This document shows, piece by piece, positions 7,452-15,153 of a stretch of DNA of 64,000 nt. The stretch is from positions 124,001 through 188,000 of the forward strand of contig NZ_FPIR01000002.1 in the NCBI RefSeq assembly GCF_900119155.1. The letters run 5' to 3'. The translations under genes and the position numbers were made by a program. The stretch is from Ruminococcus sp. YE71 (GTDB taxonomy: Bacteria; Bacillota; Clostridia; Oscillospirales; Ruminococcaceae). The first letter of the stretch is position 1. Every line of letters begins with the position of its first letter. The notes below the pieces were generated by a model. That model had not been told where the DNA came from. It saw only the letters and a list, made by a program, of their open reading frames with translations, and did not search any database.

Positions 7452-8384
7452 ATGGCAAATGAACCTATGGTCGAACTGACCTATCTGAACGGTGACACTG
7501 AGGAATTCAGGAATTTCGTGAGCTTTCGGTATGAGAAGGAAAGGTACACGCCTTACACGCTGTTTCAGGCGGAACTCATCGGGGAGACAAGACCACAGTC
7601 GGTGGCGGAAGTGAGATTCTACATCGGCACGAAGTATCTGCATTGGGGTACGGCGGACATCTTTGAATGTCTGAACGAGCGCGGAAAGAGCGTGATAAAG
7701 CTGACTTCCTACGGTATGTCGAAGCAGCTGGGGCAGAATTATTCGGAGCCCGGAATGATAACGCAGCCCGACCTCGGGGCGGTAATGGCGCGGTGCGGAG
7801 TGCCGGGAGTATCGTATCAGTCGGGGACGCAGACGGTCAACTACATCTACATCAACGACCGCACCACCGCGTGGGAAGCGCTGCACGTCTACACGGAGAA
7901 GGCTTACAACACAGTGCCTTACATCTATCTGAACAACACTGTACGCTGCACGCCGCCGAGCAACCGCGGTGACAGGACGTACAGTTCGGACAGGATAGTT
8001 GCGGCGGGCAGCGGAGTAAGGCTGGGGAACATTCTTTCGGACGTTTATTCGGCGGGCACGAGCGGCAACTATGACTATCATGCGTCGAGCAGTTATGCGT
8101 CGGACAGGCATATAAAGCGCAGGAAGTATTATGCGATGGACAGTGAGTGGCTGTATGATCTGAGCCGTCAGCCTGCGTATTATCTGGATTACAGTCAGAG
8201 AGGCAGGCAGTATATCGGTTTCAAGTATGAGGGGTATAAGGGCGAAGAGCTGTGTGATTTGGTAAGGATAAGCAAGAGCGGATTTGTGATAAACGGCAAG
8301 GAATGCAGTAAAATAGTGATAAGCGGCTCAGACAAGGGTCTGTTCACGGAAATAAGATGCTACACCGACGCATTCTGTAATTAA
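7452..8384 (+). CDS. baseplate/tail protein, XkdQ- or gpD-like candidate
   Basis: A 310-residue protein starting at ATG 7452, 8 nt after GGAGG (7439-7443); the in-frame ATG at 7437 overlaps the ribosome site. The arrangement resembles phage late-control/hub proteins: an N-terminal beta domain (MVELTYLNGDTEEF; VAEVRFYIGTKYLHWGTADI), a middle AWEALHVYTEKAYNTVPYIY segment as in hub proteins that process a ligand groove, and a C-terminal domain ending FTEIRCYTDAFCN. It is the last structural gene before host rplL. No tape measure, fibre or lysis gene follows. Confidence 0.55.
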   Translation: MANEPMVELTYLNGDTEEFRNFVSFRYEKERYTPYTLFQAELIGETRPQSVAEVRFYIGTKYLHWGTADIFECLNERGKSVIKLTSYGMSKQLGQNYSEPGMITQPDLGAVMARCGVPGVSYQSGTQTVNYIYINDRTTAWEALHVYTEKAYNTVPYIYLNNTVRCTPPSNRGDRTYSSDRIVAAGSGVRLGNILSDVYSAGTSGNYDYHASSSYASDRHIKRRKYYAMDSEWLYDLSRQPAYYLDYSQRGRQYIGFKYEGYKGEELCDLVRISKSGFVINGKECSKIVISGSDKGLFTEIRCYTDAFCN

Positions 8385-8408
8385 AGCACCAACGCAGGCA
8401 TCTCAAAA

Positions 8409-8500
8409 GTCTTAGGAAGGGTCAAGGGAGAACCCTTCTTCAGAAGGGTGTCCCTTGCGAGGTTTGGAGCAGAGCTCCAATTTTCGCCGCAGGCGAAACA
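8409..8500. repeat. R1-type palindromic repeat fragment
   Basis: The gap after the phage operon holds three small palindromes in a row: ACCCTTCTTCAGAAGGGT, TTGGAGCAGAGCTCCAA and TTCGCCGCAGGCGAA. The first matches the terminal hairpin module of R1 elements elsewhere. It may also act as the end of the phage transcript. Confidence 0.6.
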
Positions 8501-8513
8501 ACCCACAAATAAG

Positions 8514-8550
8514 CAAAAAAACACCGTTCTGTCCGAAAACAGAACGGTGT
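8514..8550 (-). terminator. rho-independent terminator after rplL
   Basis: A 12-bp perfect stem (8521-8532 with 8539-8550) with a 6-nt loop is followed on the minus strand by a run of T. It lies 36 nt past the rplL stop and closes the rplJ-rplL transcript. Confidence 0.9.
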
Positions 8551-8586
8551 TCGTTATTAAGCTTATGCTAAAAACAGAGAGGTGAA

Positions 8587-8958
8587 TTACTTCAGCTCAA
8601 CGGTAGCACCAGCAGCCTCGAGCTGGCTCTTGAGATCCTCAGCCTCAGCCTTGGAAACGCCTTCCTTGATAGCCTTAGGAGCTTCCTCAACGAGAGCCTT
8701 AGCCTCCTTGAGTCCGAGACCTGTAACGGTCTTAACTACCTTGATAACGTTCATCTTGCTGTCGCCGAAGGAAGCGAGTACAACGTCGAACTCAGTCTTC
8801 TCAGCCTCAGCAGCAGCAGCACCGCCGGCAGCAGGACCAGCAGCGATAGCAGCGGTAACGCCGAACTCCTCCTGGATAGCGTCAACGAGCTCGGAAAGCT
8901 CGAGAACGCTCATGTTCTTAACTTCTTCAATGATATTGGTGATCTTTTCGGATGCCAT
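8587..8958 (-). CDS. rplL: 50S ribosomal protein L7/L12
   Basis: The 123-residue acidic stalk protein that recruits translation GTPases to the ribosome. The N-terminal dimerisation helix ([20 protein letters not shown]), the Ala-rich hinge (about residues 38-55) and the C-terminal factor-binding domain ([37 protein letters not shown]) are all present, and length is normal. It follows rplJ by 73 bp and ends at a strong terminator, giving the usual two-gene operon. The leader RNA upstream of rplJ probably controls both genes through binding of the L10-L12 complex. Confidence 0.97.
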   Translation of the reverse strand: MASEKITNIIEEVKNMSVLELSELVDAIQEEFGVTAAIAAGPAAGGAAAAEAEKTEFDVVLASFGDSKMNVIKVVKTVTGLGLKEAKALVEEAPKAIKEGVSKAEAEDLKSQLEAAGATVELK

Positions 8959-9031
8959 GATGAATTACTCCTTTTCAAATTATTTGTCCGTCAGGCGGAC
9001 TGTTCAAAATGTGCAGATGAGTCAAGCAGCC

Positions 9032-9550
9032 TTATGCAGCGCCTTCTTCTGCCTTCTTGTCTGCAACTGCCTTGATGGTAGCTGCGAGCTTGGTGAGGGG
9101 TCCCTGGAGAGAGCCGACCAGCTGTGCGAGCAGGGTCTCCTTGCCGGGGATCTTGGACAGAGCAACAACGCCTGCCTGATCGTAAACGGTAGTACCGATG
9201 AAGCCAGCCTTGAGAGCGAACTTGCTGTCATCGCCCATGTCCTCGCTGAACTTGCCGAGGATACGTGCGGGAGCGGTCTCGTCATCGTTGCTGATAGCGA
9301 TAGCGGTAGTGCCGTTGAGGACTTCGTCAAGACCTTCGATGCCTGCCTCCTTGAATGCAAGGCGGAGCATGGTGTTCTTCTCTACGAAGTAGTTGATGTT
9401 GTTCTCACGCATTTCCTTACGGAGCTTGGTGTCCTGCTCAACGGTGATACCCTCGTAATTTACGAGCGCACCGGACTTTGCAGCCTTGATGATCTCGGTG
9501 AGCTTTGCGACCTTCTCCTTTTTGGTTGCCAGTACCTTTTCACTTGCCAA
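9032..9550 (-). CDS. rplJ: 50S ribosomal protein L10
   Basis: A 172-residue L10, the base of the L7/L12 stalk. The opening ASEKVLATKKEKVAKLTEII, the segment ITVEQDTKLRKEMRENNINY, and the C-terminal helix (LVGSLQGPLTKLAATIKAVA) that carries L7/L12 dimers are typical. It is the first gene of rplJ-rplL, expressed from a consensus promoter at 9705-9733 with about 148 nt of structured leader. L10-L12 is known to repress its own mRNA in Firmicutes through such a leader. Confidence 0.97.
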   Translation of the reverse strand: MASEKVLATKKEKVAKLTEIIKAAKSGALVNYEGITVEQDTKLRKEMRENNINYFVEKNTMLRLAFKEAGIEGLDEVLNGTTAIAISNDDETAPARILGKFSEDMGDDSKFALKAGFIGTTVYDQAGVVALSKIPGKETLLAQLVGSLQGPLTKLAATIKAVADKKAEEGAA

Positions 9551-9571
9551 TGTGTTTCACCTCTGTTTTAC

Positions 9572-9698
9572 ATATTAGCAAACGCAATTAAAAACTCCCC
9601 ATGTATCAAAGACGCACGGGGACACTGTAAGCATTATATCTGCTTTCAATCCTCGGCGCGGCTTACCTTTGTGCGCGCTGTCTTTAGATCACGAATGC
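9572..9698 (-). ncRNA. L10 leader (autoregulatory mRNA element)
   Basis: On the minus strand the leader contains CTAAAGACAGCGCGC followed by GCGCCGAGGATTG, resembling the conserved blocks of Firmicute L10 leaders. Near its end is a CCCC...GGGG hairpin followed by TTTTT (9592-9622 region), a candidate attenuator. Known members bind L10-L12 and control rplJ-rplL expression. Exact ends are approximate. Confidence 0.75.
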
Positions 9699-9704
9699 TT
9701 GTTT

Positions 9705-9733
9705 ATTATACTATATTTTTCGGAGATTGTCAA
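9705..9733 (-). promoter_or_regulatory. sigma-A promoter of rplJ-rplL
   Basis: On the minus strand TTGACA (9728-9733) and TATAAT (9705-9710) are both perfect and separated by 17 nt, placing the start near 9698, at the beginning of the L10 leader. Confidence 0.9.
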
Positions 9734-9764
9734 GAGTTATCGAGGAAGAAATGGTGTAAAGTTT

Positions 9765-10088
9765 TTATGAACGAAGCATATATATCCGTTCGAGGATGCG
9801 ACCCTTATCAAGAGTATCAAGTCTGCGGAAATTTTCGATAAGCGCGGTCTCGTCCTTTGAAAGCGCGGAGACAGTCAGTCCAAGCTTTGTGTTGGTAAGT
9901 CCTGCAATATAATCTATTGAAACGTTATAATATTTTGACAGTTCTATAACCATATGGAAAGGAATCTCCCGCTTCCCGCTTTCGTAGCGTTGGTATTGCA
10001 CCTGATGGATGCCGAGGACGTCTGCTATGTCCTTTTGGGTTTTATCACAATCTTCGCGTAAGTCTCTGATTCTCTGATAAATTTGCAT
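9765..10088 (-). CDS. XRE-family transcriptional regulator
   Basis: A 107-residue DNA-binding protein. Residues 1-60 form a Cro/CI-type helix-turn-helix (TQKDIADVLGIHQVQYQRYE, with SGKREIP after the recognition helix). The C-terminal part (SALSKDETALIENFRRLD, KGRILERIYML) looks like a short dimerisation helix pair. ATG 10088 is 7 nt from GGAGG. It is transcribed divergently from the membrane protein gene at 10219. A palindrome at 10109-10136 overlaps its own candidate -10, so autoregulation and control of the neighbour are likely. It lies in AT-rich DNA unlike the flanks. Confidence 0.9.
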   Translation of the reverse strand: MQIYQRIRDLREDCDKTQKDIADVLGIHQVQYQRYESGKREIPFHMVIELSKYYNVSIDYIAGLTNTKLGLTVSALSKDETALIENFRRLDTLDKGRILERIYMLRS

Positions 10089-10108
10089 AAAGAATCCTCC
10101 AACCATTT

Positions 10109-10136
10109 GTTATATGTTACAATTATACAATATAAC
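10109..10136. promoter_or_regulatory. candidate operator palindrome of the XRE regulator
   Basis: GTTATATGTT (10109-10118) and ACAATATAAC (10127-10136) are inverted half-sites, 9 of 10 complementary, with an 8-nt centre. The palindrome covers the minus-strand -10 (10122-10127) of the regulator gene. Similar GTTATAT halves recur at 10168 and 10198 near the divergent promoter. Binding by the regulator is inferred. Confidence 0.6.
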
Positions 10137-10148
10137 CGTTTGGATATG

Positions 10149-10177
10149 TTGACTTTTTAATCAAATTGTTATATAAT
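10149..10177 (+). promoter_or_regulatory. sigma-A promoter of the AT-rich membrane protein gene
   Basis: TTGACT (10149-10154) and TATAAT (10172-10177) are spaced by 17 nt. It drives the gene at 10219 and lies next to the regulator operator. Confidence 0.8.
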
Positions 10178-10218
10178 TATTAAAATATAAATCATATAGT
10201 TATATAGGAGGACGTTTT

Positions 10219-11148
10219 ATGGACAAATACAGACTTATTGAATATCTTCAAGATATTTTATATCTTGAACGAACCTGTTATGAGGAAGAACGAATTTTGG
10301 ATAATTTAAAACAACAAAGATATGCTTATTTTAATCCAGAATTAAAAGCAAAAGAAAAATACAATTATAGTTATTCTGATAACCAAGGATTTTGGATAGG
10401 AGAATATCTAATGTGGGCTTTTGGAATTTCTGGTCTTCCAATTATCATTTTATTGTGTATTTATTTTGTTAAATCAAATAGCCCCTCAGGAGTAGCAAAA
10501 GATAGATTTGGTTATTTAATAGCTGCAATTTGCATCGCAGTTTTAGCTATTGTAATTGTAATTGCAAAAACAAGGGATGAATTAAAAAAAGAACAAGCCA
10601 ATAATGAAAGAATAAAAAAGAATAATCAGAAAATACAAGAATCAAACAATTCTTTTAAAGAACAATGTTTTACTATCGGAAACAGAATATCACAAGAACA
10701 TGACAGTATAGAGAGACAATATAAAAAGACTTGTGACTTGCTTTCTGATTACTATTCAACTGGTATAATATATTATAAATATCGTGACTTTGCTTGTATT
10801 GCGTCAATACTGGAATATATTGAATCTGGTAGAGCCAAGGATTTATCGGATGCGTACAATTTGCTTGAAGAAGAAATGAGATACAATAATATTATCACCA
10901 AACTTGATACCATAATAGCACACCTTAATCAGATAAGCATGAATCAGTTATACTTATATAATGCAATATCTCAAGCAAACAGAAACATTAATAATATGAA
11001 TAATACTATTTTGAACAGTGCCAAAAGAATAAATGCACAGTTAGAAAGACAAAATGATAATTTAGAATCAATACGATATGTTCAAGAAAAAGACAGTAGA
11101 AACCTACAATTAATTCGGAACTTAACATTCTATAACACATTCTACTAA
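10219..11148 (+). CDS. unknown membrane protein with coiled coil
   Basis: A 309-residue protein of unrecognised family. Residues 70-92 and 98-118 are two hydrophobic segments (LPIIILLCIYFV; YLIAAICIAVLAIVIVIA). A short cytoplasmic-looking N-terminus precedes them and a long polar helical region follows (LKKEQANNERIKKNNQKIQE). The C-terminal third has Asn-rich heptads (NINNMNNTILNSAKRINAQL). ATG 10219 has AGGAGG just upstream. The gene is far more AT-rich than its neighbours and has many AAT/AAA codons, a sign of horizontal acquisition. Control by the divergent XRE gene is likely. A phage-defence or bacteriocin-type role is possible but nothing in the protein shows it. Confidence 0.8.
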   Translation: MDKYRLIEYLQDILYLERTCYEEERILDNLKQQRYAYFNPELKAKEKYNYSYSDNQGFWIGEYLMWAFGISGLPIIILLCIYFVKSNSPSGVAKDRFGYLIAAICIAVLAIVIVIAKTRDELKKEQANNERIKKNNQKIQESNNSFKEQCFTIGNRISQEHDSIERQYKKTCDLLSDYYSTGIIYYKYRDFACIASILEYIESGRAKDLSDAYNLLEEEMRYNNIITKLDTIIAHLNQISMNQLYLYNAISQANRNINNMNNTILNSAKRINAQLERQNDNLESIRYVQEKDSRNLQLIRNLTFYNTFY

Positions 11149-11157
11149 ATAAAAGCA

Positions 11158-11192
11158 AACGGCTGCCCGAAAACTCGGACAGCCGTTTTTTT
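11158..11192. terminator. bidirectional terminator
   Basis: AACGGCTGCCCGA pairs with TCGGACAGCCGTT (one mismatch) around a short loop, with a T run on the plus side and an A run on the other. It separates the convergent genes ending at 11148 and 11191. Confidence 0.85.
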
Positions 11193-12597
11193 ATTCCGCT
11201 ATTATCGGCTTCTTTGTGAAGTAGCGCTTTGTTTCGGCGGCGGTCACGGGGGTCAGGGCTATCAGCGCGATGACGTTCGGGATCGCCATAAGCCCGTTGA
11301 AAATATCCGCCAGGCTCCACACCGCTTCGACCGTCAGGTAGGGTCCTGCGAACACCGCCGCTATGTATATCCATCTGTAGACTTTCGTGACGCCCTGTCT
11401 GCCGCCGAACAGGTAGCTCAGACATCTCTCGGAATAATAACTCCAGCCAAGTATCGTCGTGAAGGCGAAGAATATCAGGCATACCATCAGTATCAGCGCC
11501 GAAATGCGCTCGGGGAGCGGCAGTCCGTAGCCGAATGCCGCTGTCGTTATCGCTACGCCTTGCAGGTCGGGGTCGCGCCACGCTCCGCTTATAACTATCG
11601 AAAGTCCCGTCATCGTGCAGATGCATATGGTGTCGATGAACGTTCCCGTCATGGTCACAAGACCCTGTCTGACGGGCTCTTTCGTCTGAGCCGCCGCCGC
11701 CGCTATCGGGGCTGAACCCAGTCCTGCCTCGTTCGAGAAGATGCCGCGTGCAACACCTTTCTGCATCGCTATGATGATCGTGCCGCCCGCGCCTGCGCCC
11801 GCAAGCGGACGAACGCCGAACGCTCCGCCAACTATCTCGGCAACGGCGGCAGGTATCTCGGTGACGTGAGTTACCATTATCACAACTGCGCAGAGGACGT
11901 AGGCTATCGCCATGAACGGCACGACTATCTGCGAGACCTTCGATATGCTTTCGATGCCGCCGATGATGACGAACGCGGCGCATATCGTCACTATCAGACC
12001 TGTGATGACCGTTGTGACGGTGACGCTCATGCCGAGGATGTTCACGGTGGGGCTGTCGGTGAAAAAGCCGTTGGCGGCTGAGGTGATGCCGTTTATCTGG
12101 GTTATCGTGCCGATGCCGAGGAGTCCTGCCAGCACCCCGAAGAGGGCGAAGGCTTTCGCGAGGGGGCGCCAGCGTCTGCCCATGCCGTTTTCGATGTAGT
12201 AGAAGGGGCCGCCTAAGATGTGGCCTTCGCTGTCGGTGGTGCGGAATTTTATCGCCAGCAGTCCCTCGGCGTACTTCGTCGCCATGCCGAGCATGGCGGC
12301 TATCTCCATCCAGAAGAGCGCACCGGGGCCGCCTACCGAAACGGCGGTCGCTACGCCTACGATGTTGCCCGTGCCGATGGTCGCGGACAGGGCGGTGCAG
12401 AGCGCTCCGAAACTCGTGACTTCGCCGTCGCCGCCTTCCTCGTTCCTGACCATGAATCGCAGCGCCAACCCGAGCCGACGTATCTGCAATCCGCCCAGCC
12501 GCAGCGTCAGCAGCCCTCCGCATACCATGATGAGTATGATGAGCGGTATGCCCCACACGGCATCGTCAACGGCCTTGATTATACTTGTAATGTCCAT
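11191..12597 (-). CDS. sodium:alanine/glycine symporter (AGCS family)
   Basis: A 468-residue multi-pass membrane transporter of the AGCS family, which imports alanine or glycine with sodium. The hallmark near the N-terminus (GALCTALSATIGTGNIVGVA, about residues 64-83) is intact, as are ALFWMEIAAMLGMATKYAEG and the later AGLGSAPIAAAAA segment. About ten hydrophobic helices span the chain. Length is typical. The family uses sodium and takes small neutral amino acids, but which one cannot be told from sequence. It is a single gene, with a terminator downstream and a 13-bp inverted repeat upstream at 12625-12686. Confidence 0.93.
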   Translation of the reverse strand: MDITSIIKAVDDAVWGIPLIILIMVCGGLLTLRLGGLQIRRLGLALRFMVRNEEGGDGEVTSFGALCTALSATIGTGNIVGVATAVSVGGPGALFWMEIAAMLGMATKYAEGLLAIKFRTTDSEGHILGGPFYYIENGMGRRWRPLAKAFALFGVLAGLLGIGTITQINGITSAANGFFTDSPTVNILGMSVTVTTVITGLIVTICAAFVIIGGIESISKVSQIVVPFMAIAYVLCAVVIMVTHVTEIPAAVAEIVGGAFGVRPLAGAGAGGTIIIAMQKGVARGIFSNEAGLGSAPIAAAAAQTKEPVRQGLVTMTGTFIDTICICTMTGLSIVISGAWRDPDLQGVAITTAAFGYGLPLPERISALILMVCLIFFAFTTILGWSYYSERCLSYLFGGRQGVTKVYRWIYIAAVFAGPYLTVEAVWSLADIFNGLMAIPNVIALIALTPVTAAETKRYFTKKPIIAE

Positions 12598-12624
12598 ATC
12601 TTACTCCTGAATCGTGGTTTGCCG

Positions 12625-12686
12625 CTTAGAGTGCGGGTCTTGTCTTGGGGGAAGACCCTCCGACGGTAAAAATCCCGCACTCTAAG
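12625..12686. repeat. inverted repeat related to R1 ends
   Basis: CTTAGAGTGCGGG (12625-12637) and its exact complement (12674-12686) flank 36 nt. The GAGTGCGGG/CCCGCACTC ends match the outer ends of R1 elements at 45030, 29050 and 2480. It lies 27 nt upstream of the symporter start. The remaining gap to 12974 is AT-rich with one promoter. Confidence 0.75.
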
Positions 12687-12903
12687 TCGAAATACCACAT
12701 TATTTTAGCATATATTGGAAGGGGAATCAATAAAAATACCGTGAACCTCCGATAAATATTGTTTATACGGGGAAAATGATTGGGCTAAATCTTTTTAAAA
12801 AACGACGATATTTTGCAATTATCCATATATCATGACATATTTGCGTGGTTGGTTTTGTGCGGGATGCACAATAAGTTTGAAAAAAATAGGTGCAGAATTA
12901 TTC

Positions 12904-12932
12904 TTGTTATTGTGAACCGTTTATGATATAAT
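12904..12932 (+). promoter_or_regulatory. sigma-A promoter of the GH13 gene
   Basis: TTGTTA (12904-12909) and TATAAT (12927-12932) are spaced by 17 nt, 42 nt before the amylase start. Confidence 0.7.
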
Positions 12933-12974
12933 AATAATGCACTAATTAAATCCAAAACGAAAGGAAAGATAAAA

Positions 12975-14300
12975 ATGGGAAACAATACTACTAACTGGGG
13001 TTACGAAGCGGTATTCTATCAGATATATCCTATCGGGTTCTGCGGTGCGCCTTACGAGAACGACGGCGTGCCCGAGCACCGTATCCTCAAGGTCATCGAC
13101 TGGGTGGATCACATCGCGGAGCTGGGATGCAACGCGGTCTATTTCTCGCCCGTGTTCGAGAGCGACACGCACGGCTACAACACACGCGATTTCTGCAAGA
13201 TAGACACCCGTCTCGGCACGAACGAGGACTTCAAGGAGGTCTGCGACGCGCTTCACGCTAAGGGCATCAAGGTGGTGCTGGACGGCGTGTTCAACCATGT
13301 GGGACGCGGTTTTCCGCAGTTCAGGGACGTCTGTGAGAAGAAGTGGGATTCGCCTTACAAGGACTGGTTCTACATCAACTTCGACGGGAACAGCAACTAC
13401 AACGACGGGCTCTGGTACGAGGGCTGGGAGGGTCACTTCGACCTCGTGAAGCTCAATCTGCGCAATCCTGCGGTGGTTGACCACATACTGAACGCTGTCA
13501 AGTACTGGATCGAGTACTGGGGCATCGACGGTATCAGACTGGACGTTGCGTACTCGCTGGACTTCGATTTCCTCAAGAGACTGAGGAGCTTCACCGACGG
13601 GATGAAGGATGACTTCTTCCTTATCGGCGAGCTGCTCCACGGCGACTACAGCAGATGGGTCAACCCCGATATGCTCCATTCGGCGACCAACTACGAGTGC
13701 TACAAGGGACTGTATTCCAGCTTCAACAGCATGAATATGTTCGAGATCTGCCACTCGCTGAAAAACAGGTTCGGCCCCGAGCAGTGGTGTCAGTACCGCG
13801 GTCTGCACCTCATGTGCTTCGCGGACAACCACGACGTGAGCCGCATACAGACGATACTGGCCAACAAGGCGCATCTGCCGCTGGTATATACTATGCTGTT
13901 CGGTATGCCGGGTATTCCCTGCGTTTACTACGGAAGTGAGTGGGGCGCGGAGGGCGACAAGAAGAACGGCGACCCCTCGCTGAGACCCTGCTTCGAGAAG
14001 CCCGAGAGCAACGAGCTGACCGAGCTCATCGCGAAGCTGGCGAAGGCGCACAGGGAGTGCAAGGCGCTGTGCTACGGCGACATCAAGATACCTGTGCTGA
14101 CCAACAAGCAGTGCATACTCCAGAGAGATTTCGAGGGCGAGAGGGTGTTCGTTGCGATAAACGCGGACGACCAGCCGTATGTGGCGCATTTTGACGCGGG
14201 GTACGGTCTTGCGGACGATTTCGTGACGGGCGAGGATCATGATTTCGGCGGCGGCAGCGAGCTTGCGCCGATGAGCTATCACATCTGGAGATGCAAATAA
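12975..14300 (+). CDS. GH13 alpha-amylase-family glycosidase (maltodextrin-active)
   Basis: A 441-residue TIM-barrel enzyme of glycoside hydrolase family 13. Conserved regions are all seen: I DGVFNHVG (about 103-110), II GIRLDVA with the nucleophile Asp, III FLIGELL with the acid/base Glu, and IV FADNHDVSR with the third Asp. It has no signal peptide, so it acts in the cytoplasm on imported maltodextrins. It starts directly with YEAVFYQIYPIGFCG and is short for a neopullulanase, lacking the N-terminal domain of dimeric cyclomaltodextrinases. GAAAGGAAAG precedes ATG 12975. The small gene that follows is 11 nt away. The exact specificity (alpha-amylase, neopullulanase, glucosidase) is not decided by sequence. 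Confidence 0.92.
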   Translation: MGNNTTNWGYEAVFYQIYPIGFCGAPYENDGVPEHRILKVIDWVDHIAELGCNAVYFSPVFESDTHGYNTRDFCKIDTRLGTNEDFKEVCDALHAKGIKVVLDGVFNHVGRGFPQFRDVCEKKWDSPYKDWFYINFDGNSNYNDGLWYEGWEGHFDLVKLNLRNPAVVDHILNAVKYWIEYWGIDGIRLDVAYSLDFDFLKRLRSFTDGMKDDFFLIGELLHGDYSRWVNPDMLHSATNYECYKGLYSSFNSMNMFEICHSLKNRFGPEQWCQYRGLHLMCFADNHDVSRIQTILANKAHLPLVYTMLFGMPGIPCVYYGSEWGAEGDKKNGDPSLRPCFEKPESNELTELIAKLAKAHRECKALCYGDIKIPVLTNKQCILQRDFEGERVFVAINADDQPYVAHFDAGYGLADDFVTGEDHDFGGGSELAPMSYHIWRCK

Positions 14301-14311
14301 CGGAGGAACTA

Positions 14312-14725
14312 ATGGACATAATCGGAACATGGAAAGTCGGGGAGTTCACCGACCCTGACGGCAAGCGGACAGACCCCAAGGACGGCGAGGATGTAATGAT
14401 GCTGTTTTCGCGGATATATTTCGGCGAGGGCGGTGAAGTACTGCTGATGATGCCGCTGGACAGGGAATTTTCGGGGGAAGAGTTAGAGCTTTTCGACGAG
14501 GAGACCTATGAGGGGCTTGAAGAGCAGGGGCTGTATGACAAGCGTTTTGCGGACAAGCTCATCATCGAGCGTGGTGAGTGGTTCGAGCAGGGCGGTAAAT
14601 TTTCGGTGAGAGCCGAGGATGATGAGAGCATACTGGCTACGCCCGATGCGGAAAGTACGGTACTGCGGTTTGACGGCGAGAGTATTCTGCTGTATAACGA
14701 TGTGAAGCTGGTAAAAGCAGAATAA
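14312..14725 (+). CDS. small acidic protein after GH13
   Basis: A 137-residue acidic protein with GGAGG (14302-14306) before ATG 14312. It opens MDIIGTWKVGEFTDPDGKR and is predicted as a beta-barrel-like fold with alternating strands (MMLFSRIYFGEGGEVLLMM; STVLRFDGESILLYNDVKLV), reminiscent of small lipocalin-like DUF proteins. No family is recognised. It is co-transcribed with the amylase gene but nothing shows a shared function. Confidence 0.75.
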   Translation: MDIIGTWKVGEFTDPDGKRTDPKDGEDVMMLFSRIYFGEGGEVLLMMPLDREFSGEELELFDEETYEGLEEQGLYDKRFADKLIIERGEWFEQGGKFSVRAEDDESILATPDAESTVLRFDGESILLYNDVKLVKAE

Positions 14726-14882
14726 CGCACAACGAAGCGGATTCGCCGTGCAGGGGCAGTGACCCCTGCACCAGATTCGCGGCATTTCGGCTACGCCGAA
14801 ATTTGTTTGAGATGTCCGAAAGATAGACACCGCGTCTTTTCAGCAGGCATGAAGTGTAAACGCCGGAGATCAGGCGGATCAG

Positions 14883-14945
14883 GCGCCGCCATCGCGCCCG
14901 GCAGGGTATGGGGCGGCAGCCCCATTCAAATAAATGCCTGCGGCA
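14883..14945. repeat. R4 dispersed repeat, copy 2
   Basis: 61 of 63 bases match 2298-2360, including the GGGGC-GGCA-GCCCC hairpin and the TGCCTGCGGCA end. The copies sit in unrelated contexts: this one downstream of a host gene, the other in the phage operon. The region 14726-14882 holds no gene that I can support. Confidence 0.85.
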
Positions 14946-14954
14946 ACCAAAAAC

Positions 14955-14995
14955 AAAAGGAGTTGGTCTATCGAAATGAGAGACCAACTCCTTTT
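14955..14995. terminator. strong palindromic terminator
   Basis: A 15-bp perfect stem AAAAGGAGTTGGTCT (14955-14969) with its complement (14981-14995) and an 11-nt loop ends in TTTT on both strands. It probably ends the GH13 transcript before addA. Confidence 0.75.
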
Positions 14996-15153
14996 CATTG
15001 AGAGCACCAAAAGCCGCAGAACAGCAGATTGCACAATCATCCCCGACAAGAGATGTGCAAACCGACAAAATTCGGGCGGACGCAATACACTCGGCGAGGA
15101 ATCATGTTATAATAGAGATACCCAAAAAATCAGTGATGAAAGGAACGGCGTAT

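Noticed and set aside
9765-11148. Classical toxin-antitoxin pair
   Set aside because: The genes are divergent rather than co-transcribed and the membrane protein is large; no known toxin domain is visible.
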